Of a stretch of 64,000 nucleotides of DNA, positions 9,034 to 18,915 are shown piece after piece. Numbering within the stretch: the stretch's first letter is position 1; every line of letters starts with the position of its first letter. Origin of the DNA: Seohaeicola sp024304985 (GTDB lineage Bacteria > Pseudomonadota > Alphaproteobacteria > Rhodobacterales > Rhodobacteraceae); the NCBI RefSeq assembly GCF_028802875.1, contig NZ_JARAMP010000023.1, forward strand, positions 1 to 64,000, given 5' to 3'. Position numbers and translations under genes: made by a program. The notes beneath the pieces are model-generated. The model ran no database searches and had not been told where the DNA came from. It was given only the letters and a program-made list of their open reading frames with translations.

Positions 9034-9780
9034 ATGGCCGACATCCGCACAGCACATATCGGCGCCAGCGTGATCTGGCATGACGCCACCCTTCTGCCTG
9101 CGGTGGAACCGGGCCTGTTCGACCCGGCCTGGCTGGAACGGACGGGGCACCTGACGGGCACCTCCACCGGGCGCAACACAGCATGGTTCCTGCGGCATCA
9201 GGGCCGCGACATGGTGCTGCGTCACTACTGGCGCGGCGGCATGGTCGGACGCGTCATCAAGGACCGCTACTGGCGCGAGCCGGTCGAGAACAGCCGCGCG
9301 ATGCGGGAATTCTCCCTGCTCGACTGGATGCACGCGCAGGGTCTGCCGGTGCCGCGCCCCGTGGCCGCGCGCTACAGCCCCGCATGGCTTTTCTACCGTG
9401 CCGATCTGCTGATGGAGCGCATCCCCGACACAAGGCCACTGGCCGACCTGTTGGCCGAAGGGGCCTTGCCCGTGGCCGACTGGATGCGGATCGGGGCCGT
9501 CATCGCCCGGATGCACCGTCTGGGCGTGCATCACTCGGACCTGAACTGCCGCAATATCCTGCTGGATACGGATGGCCGGATCTGGCTGATCGACTTCGAC
9601 AAATGCGAACGCCGCCCGCAGGGCCGCTGGATACAAGAAAACCTGCAACGGCTGGAACGCTCGCTCATCAAGGAAAAGGGCAAGGTGCCCGACCTGCACT
9701 GGACCGATCCCGACTGGGGCGCCCTGCTCGAAGGGCACCGCGCGGGATCGTTGCCCGACAGCCGGCAGGGCGGCGCATGA
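9034..9780 (+). CDS. kdkA: 3-deoxy-D-manno-octulosonic acid (Kdo) kinase
   Basis: 248 aa. The kinase-like fold has the catalytic loop H-S-D-L-N-C-R-N-I-L-L (Asp169, Asn174) and the metal-binding Asp187 in I-D-F-D-K-C-E-R-R, the KdkA arrangement. KdkA phosphorylates Kdo at the 4-position in the LPS inner core, normally when lipid A carries a single Kdo. Start at ATG 9034; the upstream frame is open but overlaps the previous gene. The stop overlaps the next start (ATGA at 9777), so kdkA and the YrbL-like kinase are translationally coupled. Confidence 0.85.
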   Translation: MADIRTAHIGASVIWHDATLLPAVEPGLFDPAWLERTGHLTGTSTGRNTAWFLRHQGRDMVLRHYWRGGMVGRVIKDRYWREPVENSRAMREFSLLDWMHAQGLPVPRPVAARYSPAWLFYRADLLMERIPDTRPLADLLAEGALPVADWMRIGAVIARMHRLGVHHSDLNCRNILLDTDGRIWLIDFDKCERRPQGRWIQENLQRLERSLIKEKGKVPDLHWTDPDWGALLEGHRAGSLPDSRQGGA

Positions 9781-10511
9781 CGGACGCAGCCGTGCCAGCC
9801 GCGATGGCCTTTCCGGCAGCCCCTCTGGCACTGGCGGCACGCGGGCCGGTGGCCAACGGACAGGACCGGCTGGTCTATGACCACCCCGATTTTCCGGATC
9901 TTCTGTTCAAGGCCTCCAAATCTCTCCACGCGGCATTGGGCCTGCCCGAAGGCGCAGCCATTCGTCTGACCCTTGCCGATCTGCGCAATTTCCGCCGCCT
10001 GATGCTGAAACTGGCCCCCCGCACGCTCTGGCATCCGTTCTTCAAGGAAAGCGACTGCTATAATAGCGCGCGCCTGTCCGGCACACCGACGGATGATCTG
10101 CCCATCCCAAACCTTTACGGTTTTTGCGACTCCGACATCGGCCCGGTTCTGGCGGTGGAACGCATCGCCCTGCCGGGTGAGGCGCTGGGGCGCACCCTGA
10201 AATCCTTGGCCGCCGCAGGCCCGCTTGACGCGCAGACGATCGCCCTGCTGGATCAATTCGCCGCGCGCATGTTCGCCCAAGGCATCGTCGCGGGCGACAT
10301 GACAGCCGCCAACATCGCCTTGGGCCAACGTGGGGGGCAGCCGCAACTGGTGCTGATCGACGGCTTCGGCGATATTCACGCCATCCCCTTCCGCTCGGCA
10401 TCCACCCGCCTGAACCGGATCGCGCTGATCCGCAGCTTTCACAAGATGGCGGGCCGGATCGGCCTGCGCTTTGACGAAAACACCCTGCGCTTCAGCCGCG
10501 CGTCTGTCTGA
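9777..10511 (+). CDS. YrbL-family (PhoP-regulated network) kinase-fold protein
   Basis: 244 aa. It matches the YrbL-PhoP_reg family, with an N-terminal N-G-Q-D-R-L-V-Y-D-H-P and a mid-protein H-P-F-F-K-E-S. A kinase-like active site follows: V-A-G-D-M-T-A-A-N-I (Asp174, Asn179) and V-L-I-D-G-F-G-D (Asp195). In E. coli yrbL is a PhoP/PmrA target of undefined activity. Here the ATGA overlap with kdkA suggests it phosphorylates a core sugar, which is inference. Its last 20 bases overlap the convergent phosphatase gene. Confidence 0.75.
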   Translation: MTDAAVPAAMAFPAAPLALAARGPVANGQDRLVYDHPDFPDLLFKASKSLHAALGLPEGAAIRLTLADLRNFRRLMLKLAPRTLWHPFFKESDCYNSARLSGTPTDDLPIPNLYGFCDSDIGPVLAVERIALPGEALGRTLKSLAAAGPLDAQTIALLDQFAARMFAQGIVAGDMTAANIALGQRGGQPQLVLIDGFGDIHAIPFRSASTRLNRIALIRSFHKMAGRIGLRFDENTLRFSRASV

Positions 10512-11118
10512 TCCGCTCGCCCAGACCCATGGCATCGAAAGCCGCGGTGATCGCCACCGGGTCATAGACCCCGCGCACCCAATCCTCGAACCCGATCCCG
10601 CTGCCCCGCTGATCCGCCGCATAAGCATGCAGCATCTGGTCCAGCACCCCGGTCGAGGACCAGCTCCAATGCCCGAACCGCGCCGACAACATCGCCTTGG
10701 CCTGCTCCACGCTGCGCCCCTCGATGGCCAGCAGATAGATGGCACTCGCCAGCCCGGTGCGATCCGCCCCGGCGCGGCAATGCAGCAAAAACGGCTTTTC
10801 AATCCGCCGGAACAGGGCGATCAGCGCCAGAATCCGTTCGCGCGGCGGCAGGCGATGCGCGCTCATGTTGAAGCTGTGGAAGTGCAGACCCAGCGCCGCG
10901 CAGGCCCGTTCCTCGGCCCGGTAAGGCGCTGATCCGTCGCTGCCCCGCAGATACAGCACCGAGGTCAGACCCTGCGCCTTCATCCGCGCCAGACGCCGCC
11001 GGTCGGGCTGGTTCGACCGGTAAACCCCCGGCGCGATCTGGGCGGCATTGCTCCAGAACAGGCGCACAAAGCCCTGATCTACCCAGAAATTATGCAGCCT
11101 GTCGCGCAGCCCGCTCAT
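10492..11118 (-). CDS. Cysteine-based phosphatase (tyrosine/dual-specificity phosphatase superfamily)
   Basis: 208 aa. The P-loop C-R-A-G-A-D-R-T-G gives the C(X)5R signature (Cys114, Arg120). The N-terminal G-V-Y-R-S-N-Q-P-D is the block shared with bacterial dual-specificity-like phosphatases, and a general-acid loop probably lies before the P-loop. No signal peptide is visible. It starts 12 bases after the stop of the acyltransferase gene, so the two form an operon. Its 3' end overlaps the YrbL-like gene tail-to-tail by 20 bases. The setting suggests it acts on phospholipid, lipid A or core phosphate rather than protein tyrosine. That is inference. Confidence 0.75.
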   Translation of the reverse strand: MSGLRDRLHNFWVDQGFVRLFWSNAAQIAPGVYRSNQPDRRRLARMKAQGLTSVLYLRGSDGSAPYRAEERACAALGLHFHSFNMSAHRLPPRERILALIALFRRIEKPFLLHCRAGADRTGLASAIYLLAIEGRSVEQAKAMLSARFGHWSWSSTGVLDQMLHAYAADQRGSGIGFEDWVRGVYDPVAITAAFDAMGLGERIRQTRG

Positions 11119-11130
11119 CCTCGGCCCCGG

Positions 11131-12039
11131 TCAGACATCCGGCGCGCCGCCCTTCCAGCGGCGATGGATCCAGAACCACTGGTCGATATTCTGCTCGATC
11201 CGCGCTTGCAGACTGTTGTTCAACGCCTGCGTCATCTCGACCGGCGTGGTATGGGGCACAGGGGCCTCGAACACCGCATCGAAGGTCAGCCCGTCCTTGC
11301 GGCGGATCCCATAGCAGGGCACCAGCAGCGCATCATATTTCAACGCCATCTCGGCGGCAGACAAGGCCGTCATCGCGGTTTGCCCCATGAAATCCAGCGG
11401 CTCGCCCTTGTGCATATGCTGATCAATCAGCATCGCCACCGTGCCGCCCCCGCGCAGAAATCGCACCATCTCGCCGATGCCGCGACGGCCCCGCTCGAAC
11501 AGCGGCGTGCCGATGGTGCTGATATTGCGCAGATAATACCGGTTGAAATACGGGTTGTTCAGCGCGCGGTAGATGCCCCCCACCCGGAACCCATGCGCAA
11601 TGGTGCCCGCGCGGATCACGTCGTAATTGCCGAAATGCCCCGAAACCAGAATGATGGGCCGGTTCTGCGCCTTGGCCTCCTGCATGGCCTCCCAGCCCGG
11701 CCCGGTCACGGGGGCGGCCAGCGCCCGCTCCCGCAGCCCCTTGGGCGACAGCAGTTCCATCGCCATCCGCCCGATGTTCCGCGCCGTAGCGGCGGTCACG
11801 GCGGCGCGCTGCGCCTCGGTCATGGCGGGAAAGATCAGCCGCAGATTATCCTCGATCCGCGCACGATAGCCGGCCAGAGGCGCCACCACCCGCGCAAACA
11901 CAAATCCGCCCAGCCTGACCCGCAGCCCGTAAGGCAACAGGTTCAAGGCTCCGACAAAGGTCAGAAAGACACCGTAAGGCGCAAGATCGGAGATCCGGGC
12001 CGCAAGGTCCCGGAACCGTTCCTGATTGTCGCGCGCCAT
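11131..12039 (-). CDS. LpxL/HtrB-family lysophospholipid or lipid A acyltransferase
   Basis: 302 aa. One N-terminal hydrophobic anchor (about residues 22-40) precedes the acyltransferase domain. The catalytic H(X)4D motif is H-F-G-N-Y-D (His135-Asp140). Glycine-rich substrate blocks I-L-V-S-G-H and A-M-L-I-D-Q follow, and the end has W-I-H-R-R-W, the C-terminal hallmark of LpxL/LpxM-like enzymes. It acts at the inner face of the cytoplasmic membrane, moving an acyl chain from ACP to a lipid A precursor. The neighbouring kdkA supports lipid A/core synthesis. An alternative role on ornithine lipids or lysophospholipid cannot be ruled out. Start ATG 12039 follows GGAGAG. Confidence 0.8.
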   Translation of the reverse strand: MARDNQERFRDLAARISDLAPYGVFLTFVGALNLLPYGLRVRLGGFVFARVVAPLAGYRARIEDNLRLIFPAMTEAQRAAVTAATARNIGRMAMELLSPKGLRERALAAPVTGPGWEAMQEAKAQNRPIILVSGHFGNYDVIRAGTIAHGFRVGGIYRALNNPYFNRYYLRNISTIGTPLFERGRRGIGEMVRFLRGGGTVAMLIDQHMHKGEPLDFMGQTAMTALSAAEMALKYDALLVPCYGIRRKDGLTFDAVFEAPVPHTTPVEMTQALNNSLQARIEQNIDQWFWIHRRWKGGAPDV

Positions 12040-12191
12040 CGTCTCTCCTGCCCCCGGGATCCTGAGGTCCGGTCCATGCGAACCACCCTGACCTCACATA
12101 CTACCGGACGGCTTGCGGGGTAAAGCCTTTGCACCGGTCATGACAGCCGCCGCCACACGCCGCCGCGACAGGGGTCACCCCGAAACAGGAA

Positions 12192-12264
12192 CGGCGCGCC
12201 AACCAAAGGTCAACGCGCCGCCCCCTTGTCTGTCACCATGCCGCAAGGGATGCCCCCGCGGCAT
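12192..12264 (-). terminator. Two stem-loops downstream of katG
   Basis: Stem CGGCGCG/CGCGCCG (12192-12198, 12214-12220) and stem ATGCCGC/GCGGCAT (12238-12244, 12258-12264) lie just after the katG stop on the minus strand. Neither is followed by a clear T-run, so termination is likely but not certain. The rest of the gap to the acyltransferase start (12040-12190) shows nothing else. Confidence 0.4.
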
Positions 12265-12273
12265 CACGCCGGA

Positions 12274-14478
<2,205 letters not shown>

Positions 14479-14881
14479 GTTTCTCTCCGATTTTTGTTGG
14501 TTCAAAGGGGTGTCCCACAAGTGGCGCGTCTTTGTGACAAGGGCATGCCCGCCCGTCACATGAGCCTTCCTCCTCCGGGAAACTGGAACTGTTCTAACAA
14601 AACAAAGCCATTAGTTTAAGTTGCATTTTCTCATCACAATTATAATCCAAGATTATGGATTTCCCGTCGCAGCCCAAGTTTTGCCAATGGCGCGGCCCAG
14701 CCCCGAAAATCGACCGTCCTGCGCCCTCCTGCCGCATCCTCAGAAAAGGAACGCGCCATATGTAGCTTTTCAAGTCGCGACGAGGCAGCGGTTTTGCGCC
14801 GGTCCCGCGACATGACGGTTTCAGGGCCCCCGACCGGGCCTTCTTTCAAGGCGGGCCACTCTGGCCCGAAGGAGCAACGAC
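14479..14881. promoter_or_regulatory. 403-bp divergent control region between katG and cydA
   Basis: No gene is seen. The stretch 14590-14660 is AT-rich against the GC-rich background and contains the palindrome described separately. Near cydA the sequence GAAGGAG (14867-14873) is the ribosome site. Promoters for both genes must lie here, but I could not fix -35/-10 boxes with confidence. Confidence 0.6.
14642..14656. promoter_or_regulatory. LysR-type palindrome ATAATC-CAA-GATTAT upstream of katG
   Basis: Perfect 6-bp arms around a 3-bp centre, containing the T-N11-A core of LysR-type regulators. It is 164 bases upstream of the katG start. OxyR is the expected LysR-type activator of katG; a Fur-family PerR site is the alternative because of the TTATAAT-like left arm. 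No oxyR or perR gene lies in the window. Confidence 0.45.
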
Positions 14882-16273
14882 ATGGAGATGATGGACACCC
14901 TCTTGCTGTCGCGGATTCAATTCGCGGCCAACATCTCGTTCCACATCCTCTTTCCCACGATCACCATCGCCTTGGGCTGGGTGCTGGTCTTTTTCAAATG
15001 GCGCTATGCCCGCACCGGGGATGCGGTGTGGATGGAGGCCTATTTCTTCTGGGTCAAGGTCTTTGCCCTCTCCTTCGCCATGGGCGTCGTCTCGGGCATC
15101 ACCATGTCCTTCCAGTTCGGCACCAACTGGCCCGGCTTCATGGAAAGCGTGGGCAATATCGCAGGGCCGCTCTTGGCCTATGAGATCATGACCGCCTTCT
15201 TCATGGAGGCCGTGTTCCTCGGCATCATGCTCTTCGGCTTCAGCCGCGTGCCCGGATGGGCGCATACCGGGGCCACCGTTCTGGTCGCCGTGGGCACCAC
15301 CATGTCCACCTTCTGGATTCTGGTCCTCAACAGCTGGATGCACACGCCGCAAGGCTTCGAGATGCGCGACGGCGTCGCCCATGCGACGGACTGGTTCGCC
15401 ATCATCTTCAACCCCTCGATGCCCTACCGGCTTGTGCATGTGCTCTTGGCCTCCGGCCTCACCGTCGGCTTCCTCATCGCCGGGATCTCGGCCCTGCGCT
15501 GGGTAATGGGGGATCGCGGTGCCGAGGTGCGCAAATCCCTGCGGCTGGGTGCCATCATGGGCGCGGCCCTGATCCCCGTGCAGATCTATGCCGGAGACAT
15601 GCACGGCTTGAACACGCTGGAATACCAGCCCGCCAAGGTCGCCGCGATGGAGGGCAACTGGGAGACGCGGGGCAATGTGCCGCTGCTCCTTTTCGCCCTG
15701 CCCGACGAGGAGGCGCGGATGAACCGCTTCGAGATCGGCATCCCCTCGGGCGCCAGCCTGATCCTGACCCACCGTCTGGATGGCGAGGTGCCGGGCCTCA
15801 ACGATTTCGTGGCCGAAGATGGCACCGTCCTGCACCCGCCCGTCACAGCCGTCTTCTGGTCCTTCCGCGTGATGGTCGGCACCGGCATGGCGATGCTCGT
15901 GCTGTCATGGGCCGCCCTCTTCTTCATGCGCCGTGGCCGTGGCATCGAGGGGCTGCCCCGCCCCGTGCTCTGGGCCTTCCTGCCCATGGCCTTCTCGGGC
16001 TGGCTCGCCACCCTCGCGGGCTGGTACACGACCGAGATCGGCCGCCAGCCCTGGCTCGTCACCGGTGTCCTCAGCACTGATGCGGCGGTGGGTGACGTGC
16101 CCCCCGCGCTGGTCGCCTCGACCCTGGTCGCCTATCTGGTGATCTACGCCGCGCTGCTGGTCGCCTATATCGGCGTGCTGGTCTATCTGGCCCGGCGCAA
16201 GGCCAAGGGCCAGTCCACCGTCGAAGCTGGCCGCCCGGTCAGCGGCGCCATCCAGTCCATCCCGGCGGAGTGA
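14882..16273 (+). CDS. cydA: Cytochrome bd-type ubiquinol oxidase subunit I (CIO-like)
   Basis: 463 aa, about nine membrane helices. His21 in I-S-F-H-I-L-F-P is the haem b595 ligand region. The conserved G-R-Q-P-W motif sits late in the protein and V-P-L-L-L-F-A-L-P lies in the periplasmic quinol loop. That loop is short, as in cyanide-insensitive oxidases. With CydB it oxidises ubiquinol and reduces O2 to water with high affinity in the inner membrane. Start ATG 14882 follows AAGGAG. A GTG at 16270 overlaps its stop, but cydB more likely starts at 16279. No cydX or cydDC is visible, so haem-loading ABC genes must lie elsewhere. Confidence 0.93.
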   Translation: MEMMDTLLLSRIQFAANISFHILFPTITIALGWVLVFFKWRYARTGDAVWMEAYFFWVKVFALSFAMGVVSGITMSFQFGTNWPGFMESVGNIAGPLLAYEIMTAFFMEAVFLGIMLFGFSRVPGWAHTGATVLVAVGTTMSTFWILVLNSWMHTPQGFEMRDGVAHATDWFAIIFNPSMPYRLVHVLLASGLTVGFLIAGISALRWVMGDRGAEVRKSLRLGAIMGAALIPVQIYAGDMHGLNTLEYQPAKVAAMEGNWETRGNVPLLLFALPDEEARMNRFEIGIPSGASLILTHRLDGEVPGLNDFVAEDGTVLHPPVTAVFWSFRVMVGTGMAMLVLSWAALFFMRRGRGIEGLPRPVLWAFLPMAFSGWLATLAGWYTTEIGRQPWLVTGVLSTDAAVGDVPPALVASTLVAYLVIYAALLVAYIGVLVYLARRKAKGQSTVEAGRPVSGAIQSIPAE

Positions 16274-16278
16274 CCCCC

Positions 16279-17292
16279 ATGACCGACATGCTTGGCGATC
16301 AGACCCTCACCCTGCCCGTGATCTTCGCCGCCCTGATGGGCCTCTCGATCCTGATCTATGTCGTCCTCGACGGCTTCGATCTGGGCGTGGGCATCCTCAC
16401 CCCTCTGGCGGATGAGGCCCAGAAAGACCGCATGGTCGCCTCGATCGGCCCCTTCTGGGACGCGAACGAGACATGGCTGGTGATGGCCGTCGGCATCCTG
16501 CTGGTGGCCTTCCCGGCGGCGCATGGCGCGATCCTGACCGCGCTCTACCTGCCCGTCGCGATCATGCTGATCGGCCTGATCCTGCGCGGCACCGCCTTCG
16601 AGTTCCGCGCCAAAGTCGCCCTGCCCAAGAAGAACGCATGGAATATCGCCTTCTTCGCAGGCTCGATCATGACCTCTATGGCGCAGGGCTACATGCTGGG
16701 CTTTTACGTGATGGGTCTGGAACACAGCCTCGCCGCGCATGGCTTCGCGCTGCTCTCGGGCGTGTTCCTGACCGTGGGCTACAGCTTCATCGGCGCCTGC
16801 TGGCTGATCCTCAAGACCGAAGGCAGCCTGCAAAGGAAAGCCGTGTCATGGGCGCGCGGCGGCATCTGGGGCGTGATCCTGGGCGTGGGGGCCATTTCTC
16901 TGGCCACCCCGTTGGTCAGCGCCCGCATCTGGGAGCGGTGGTTCTCCGTGCCAGAATTCTTCCTCCTCGCCCCCCTGCCCCTGATGTCCGTCGCCGTCAT
17001 CGTGGCGATCTGGGTCGTGCTGCGCCGCCTGCCCACCGCGAATGACAGCTTCGCATGGCTGCCCTTCGCGGGGGCCAGCGTGCTCTTCGTGCTGGCCTTC
17101 ACGGGGCTGGCCTATTCCTTCTACCCCTATGTGGTGCCCGAAAGGCTGACCATCTACGAGGCCGCCTCCGCGCCCGAGAGCCTCTTCATCATCCTGATCG
17201 GCGCATTGGTCGTCTTCCCGATCATCGCGGCCTATTCGGCGCTCGCCTATTACATCTTCCGCGGCAAGGCCCGCGACCTGCGTTACGACTGA
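16279..17292 (+). CDS. cydB: Cytochrome bd-type ubiquinol oxidase subunit II
   Basis: 337 aa with eight or nine helices. Conserved opening V-V-L-D-G-F-D-L-G-V-G-I-L, followed by G-P-F-W-D-A-N-E-T-W-L-V, both CydB signatures. Start: ATG 16279 lies eight bases after GGCGGAG, a better site than the GTG at 16270 inside the cydA stop. Partner of CydA in the oxidase; translated from the same message. A hairpin follows at 17308. Confidence 0.92.
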   Translation: MTDMLGDQTLTLPVIFAALMGLSILIYVVLDGFDLGVGILTPLADEAQKDRMVASIGPFWDANETWLVMAVGILLVAFPAAHGAILTALYLPVAIMLIGLILRGTAFEFRAKVALPKKNAWNIAFFAGSIMTSMAQGYMLGFYVMGLEHSLAAHGFALLSGVFLTVGYSFIGACWLILKTEGSLQRKAVSWARGGIWGVILGVGAISLATPLVSARIWERWFSVPEFFLLAPLPLMSVAVIVAIWVVLRRLPTANDSFAWLPFAGASVLFVLAFTGLAYSFYPYVVPERLTIYEAASAPESLFIILIGALVVFPIIAAYSALAYYIFRGKARDLRYD

Positions 17293-17307
17293 GCCCGCGC
17301 CCTGCAA

Positions 17308-17338
17308 CGGTCACAGCACCGACAAGACGTTGTGACCG
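17308..17338 (+). terminator. Stem-loop after cydB
   Basis: CGGTCACA (17308-17315) and TGTGACCG (17331-17338) form an 8-bp stem with a 15-nt loop, 16 bases after the cydB stop. There is no T-run. The arms could equally be an operator for the next gene. Confidence 0.35.
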
Positions 17339-17388
17339 GACCGATCCGGGCGTAAGCTTCCGGCGTGCCGACAGAGATCAAAGCCAAG

Positions 17389-17967
17389 ATGCGCCGCCCC
17401 ACCAATCCGATGGCAATGACGATGGCGGGGCTCGTCGCAGCCTTCCTGTCGGGGAATGCGCCTGCACAAACCCCTTGCACCACCCTTGCCATCCCGGTCC
17501 TGCGCGTCGATCCCCCTCCCTCCCAATATGTCAGGTTCTGCACCGACCACCCGTCCGAATGTGCCCTGACGGGCGCGGCCGTCCTGCCCTTCAACCCCGC
17601 CCTGATCCGCCTGTTGTCCAGCGTGACCGCGGCGGTCAACAGCGACATTGATCTGGTTCCGGACCCTGATCGCGGGATCGAGGAAGACTGGGATCTGCCG
17701 CATGACTGCCAAGGTGACTGCGAAGACTTCGCTCTGGAAAAACGCCACCGCCTTGTCCAGTCCGGACTGCCCAGCGCCTCCCTCACAATGGCCATCGTCC
17801 AGCACGAAACGCGGCATTTCCCCCATGCCGTCCTCTTGGTCGAAACCGATGCCGGCACCTGGGTTCTTGACAACCTGTCCGACACCGTCATGTGCTGGGA
17901 TGCCGTGCCCTACCACTTCGACAGACGCGAACAGCCGGGCGGGCAATGGTTGCGCTTCGCGCCTTAG
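17389..17967 (+). CDS. Periplasmic transglutaminase-like cysteine proteinase (BTLCP family)
   Basis: 192 aa from the chosen ATG. A weak signal peptide ends at about A-P-A-Q. The catalytic triad of the BTLCP/LapG fold is visible: Cys in G-D-C-E-D-F-A, His in H-F-P-H-A-V-L-L-V, Asp in W-V-L-D-N-L. LapG of this family cleaves a biofilm adhesin under c-di-GMP control by LapD, but no lapD or large adhesin gene lies in the window. The start is uncertain: GTG 17365, ATG 17389 and ATG 17410 are all in frame and none has a strong ribosome site. The beta-lactamase follows 63 bases downstream. Confidence 0.7.
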   Translation: MRRPTNPMAMTMAGLVAAFLSGNAPAQTPCTTLAIPVLRVDPPPSQYVRFCTDHPSECALTGAAVLPFNPALIRLLSSVTAAVNSDIDLVPDPDRGIEEDWDLPHDCQGDCEDFALEKRHRLVQSGLPSASLTMAIVQHETRHFPHAVLLVETDAGTWVLDNLSDTVMCWDAVPYHFDRREQPGGQWLRFAP

Positions 17968-18030
17968 CCACCGATGGACGGCCCGCGCCTTGCCCGCCAT
18001 CCGACACGGCTCATCAACAGGAGGGTCGCC

Positions 18031-18831
18031 ATGCGCGCAGCGGCTACAGTCATCGCCCTCATCCTCTGGGCAACCGCGCCCCTGCCCACACAGGCCAGCA
18101 CCCTCTGCACGCTTCTGACAGACGCGCAGACAGGCGCCACCCTGCTGGAGCAGGGCGATTGCGCCACCCGCGTCACCCCGGCCTCGACCTTCAAGATCCC
18201 GCTCGCCGTCATGGCCTTCGACGCAGGAGTGCTGACCAGCCCCGACAGCCCCATCCTGTCCTTTCGCCCCGGCGACCCGGACTGGGGCGGCGCGCTGTGG
18301 ATGCGTGACACATCCCCCGCCGACTGGATGCGTCATTCGGTGGTCTGGTATTCGCAACGCCTGACCCGCGCGATGGGCGCCGACAGCCTCACCCGCTACG
18401 CGCAGGACTTCGGCTATGGCAATGCCGATCTCTCCGGTGATCCCGGTTTCGACAACGGGCTGGAGCGGGCGTGGATCGCCTCCTCCCTGACCATCTCTCC
18501 ACGCGAGCAAGCCGCCTTCCTGCGCGCGCTTCTGCGCGACGCCCTGCCCGTGACGCGCGCCGCCATGGCCCAAAGCCGCGCCCTGCTTGAAACCCATCAA
18601 AGCGCGGGCTGGAACCTGCACGGCAAGACCGGCACCGCCTATCCCCGCCGTGCGGATCGCAGCTTTGACTATGCGCGGGGCTGGGGCTGGTATGTCGGCT
18701 GGGCGACGCAGGCCGACCAGAGCGTGATCTTCGTCCGCCTCACACAGGCCAGCCACCGCAGGACCGTGTCCCCCGGCATCCTGACCCGCGACGGCCTCCT
18801 GCAAGACTGGCCGACCCTCGCCCCCCGCTAG
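18031..18831 (+). CDS. Class D (OXA-type) beta-lactamase family protein
   Basis: 266 aa with a Sec signal peptide (cut near A-P-L-P-T-Q-A-S). All class D motifs are present: S-T-F-K (Ser52, Lys55), S-V-V (103-105), Y-G-N (129-131) and K-T-G (199-201). The serine forms the acyl intermediate and the lysine is normally carboxylated. Start ATG 18031 has an excellent AGGAGG site; the longer open frame upstream has none. Sequence features predict a periplasmic penicillin-hydrolysing enzyme. A chromosomal housekeeping role in peptidoglycan remodelling is also possible. Activity spectrum cannot be predicted. Confidence 0.88.
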   Translation: MRAAATVIALILWATAPLPTQASTLCTLLTDAQTGATLLEQGDCATRVTPASTFKIPLAVMAFDAGVLTSPDSPILSFRPGDPDWGGALWMRDTSPADWMRHSVVWYSQRLTRAMGADSLTRYAQDFGYGNADLSGDPGFDNGLERAWIASSLTISPREQAAFLRALLRDALPVTRAAMAQSRALLETHQSAGWNLHGKTGTAYPRRADRSFDYARGWGWYVGWATQADQSVIFVRLTQASHRRTVSPGILTRDGLLQDWPTLAPR

Positions 18832-18915
18832 GGCGAAACCCGCCGCGCCCCCTTCACCGTTCCCCAAATACTCACAACTGCTCAGGGGGCGGTTCAGGCG
18901 CGACGGGGCTTTGCG

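Noticed and set aside
9183..9776. N-terminal extension of the YrbL-like gene across kdkA
   Set aside because: It is the antiphase frame of kdkA; the ATGA overlap at 9777 gives the natural start.
18846..18891. CGCCCCCT/AGGGGGCG inverted repeat after the beta-lactamase gene
   Set aside because: The loop is about 30 nt and no T-run follows; too weak to call a terminator.
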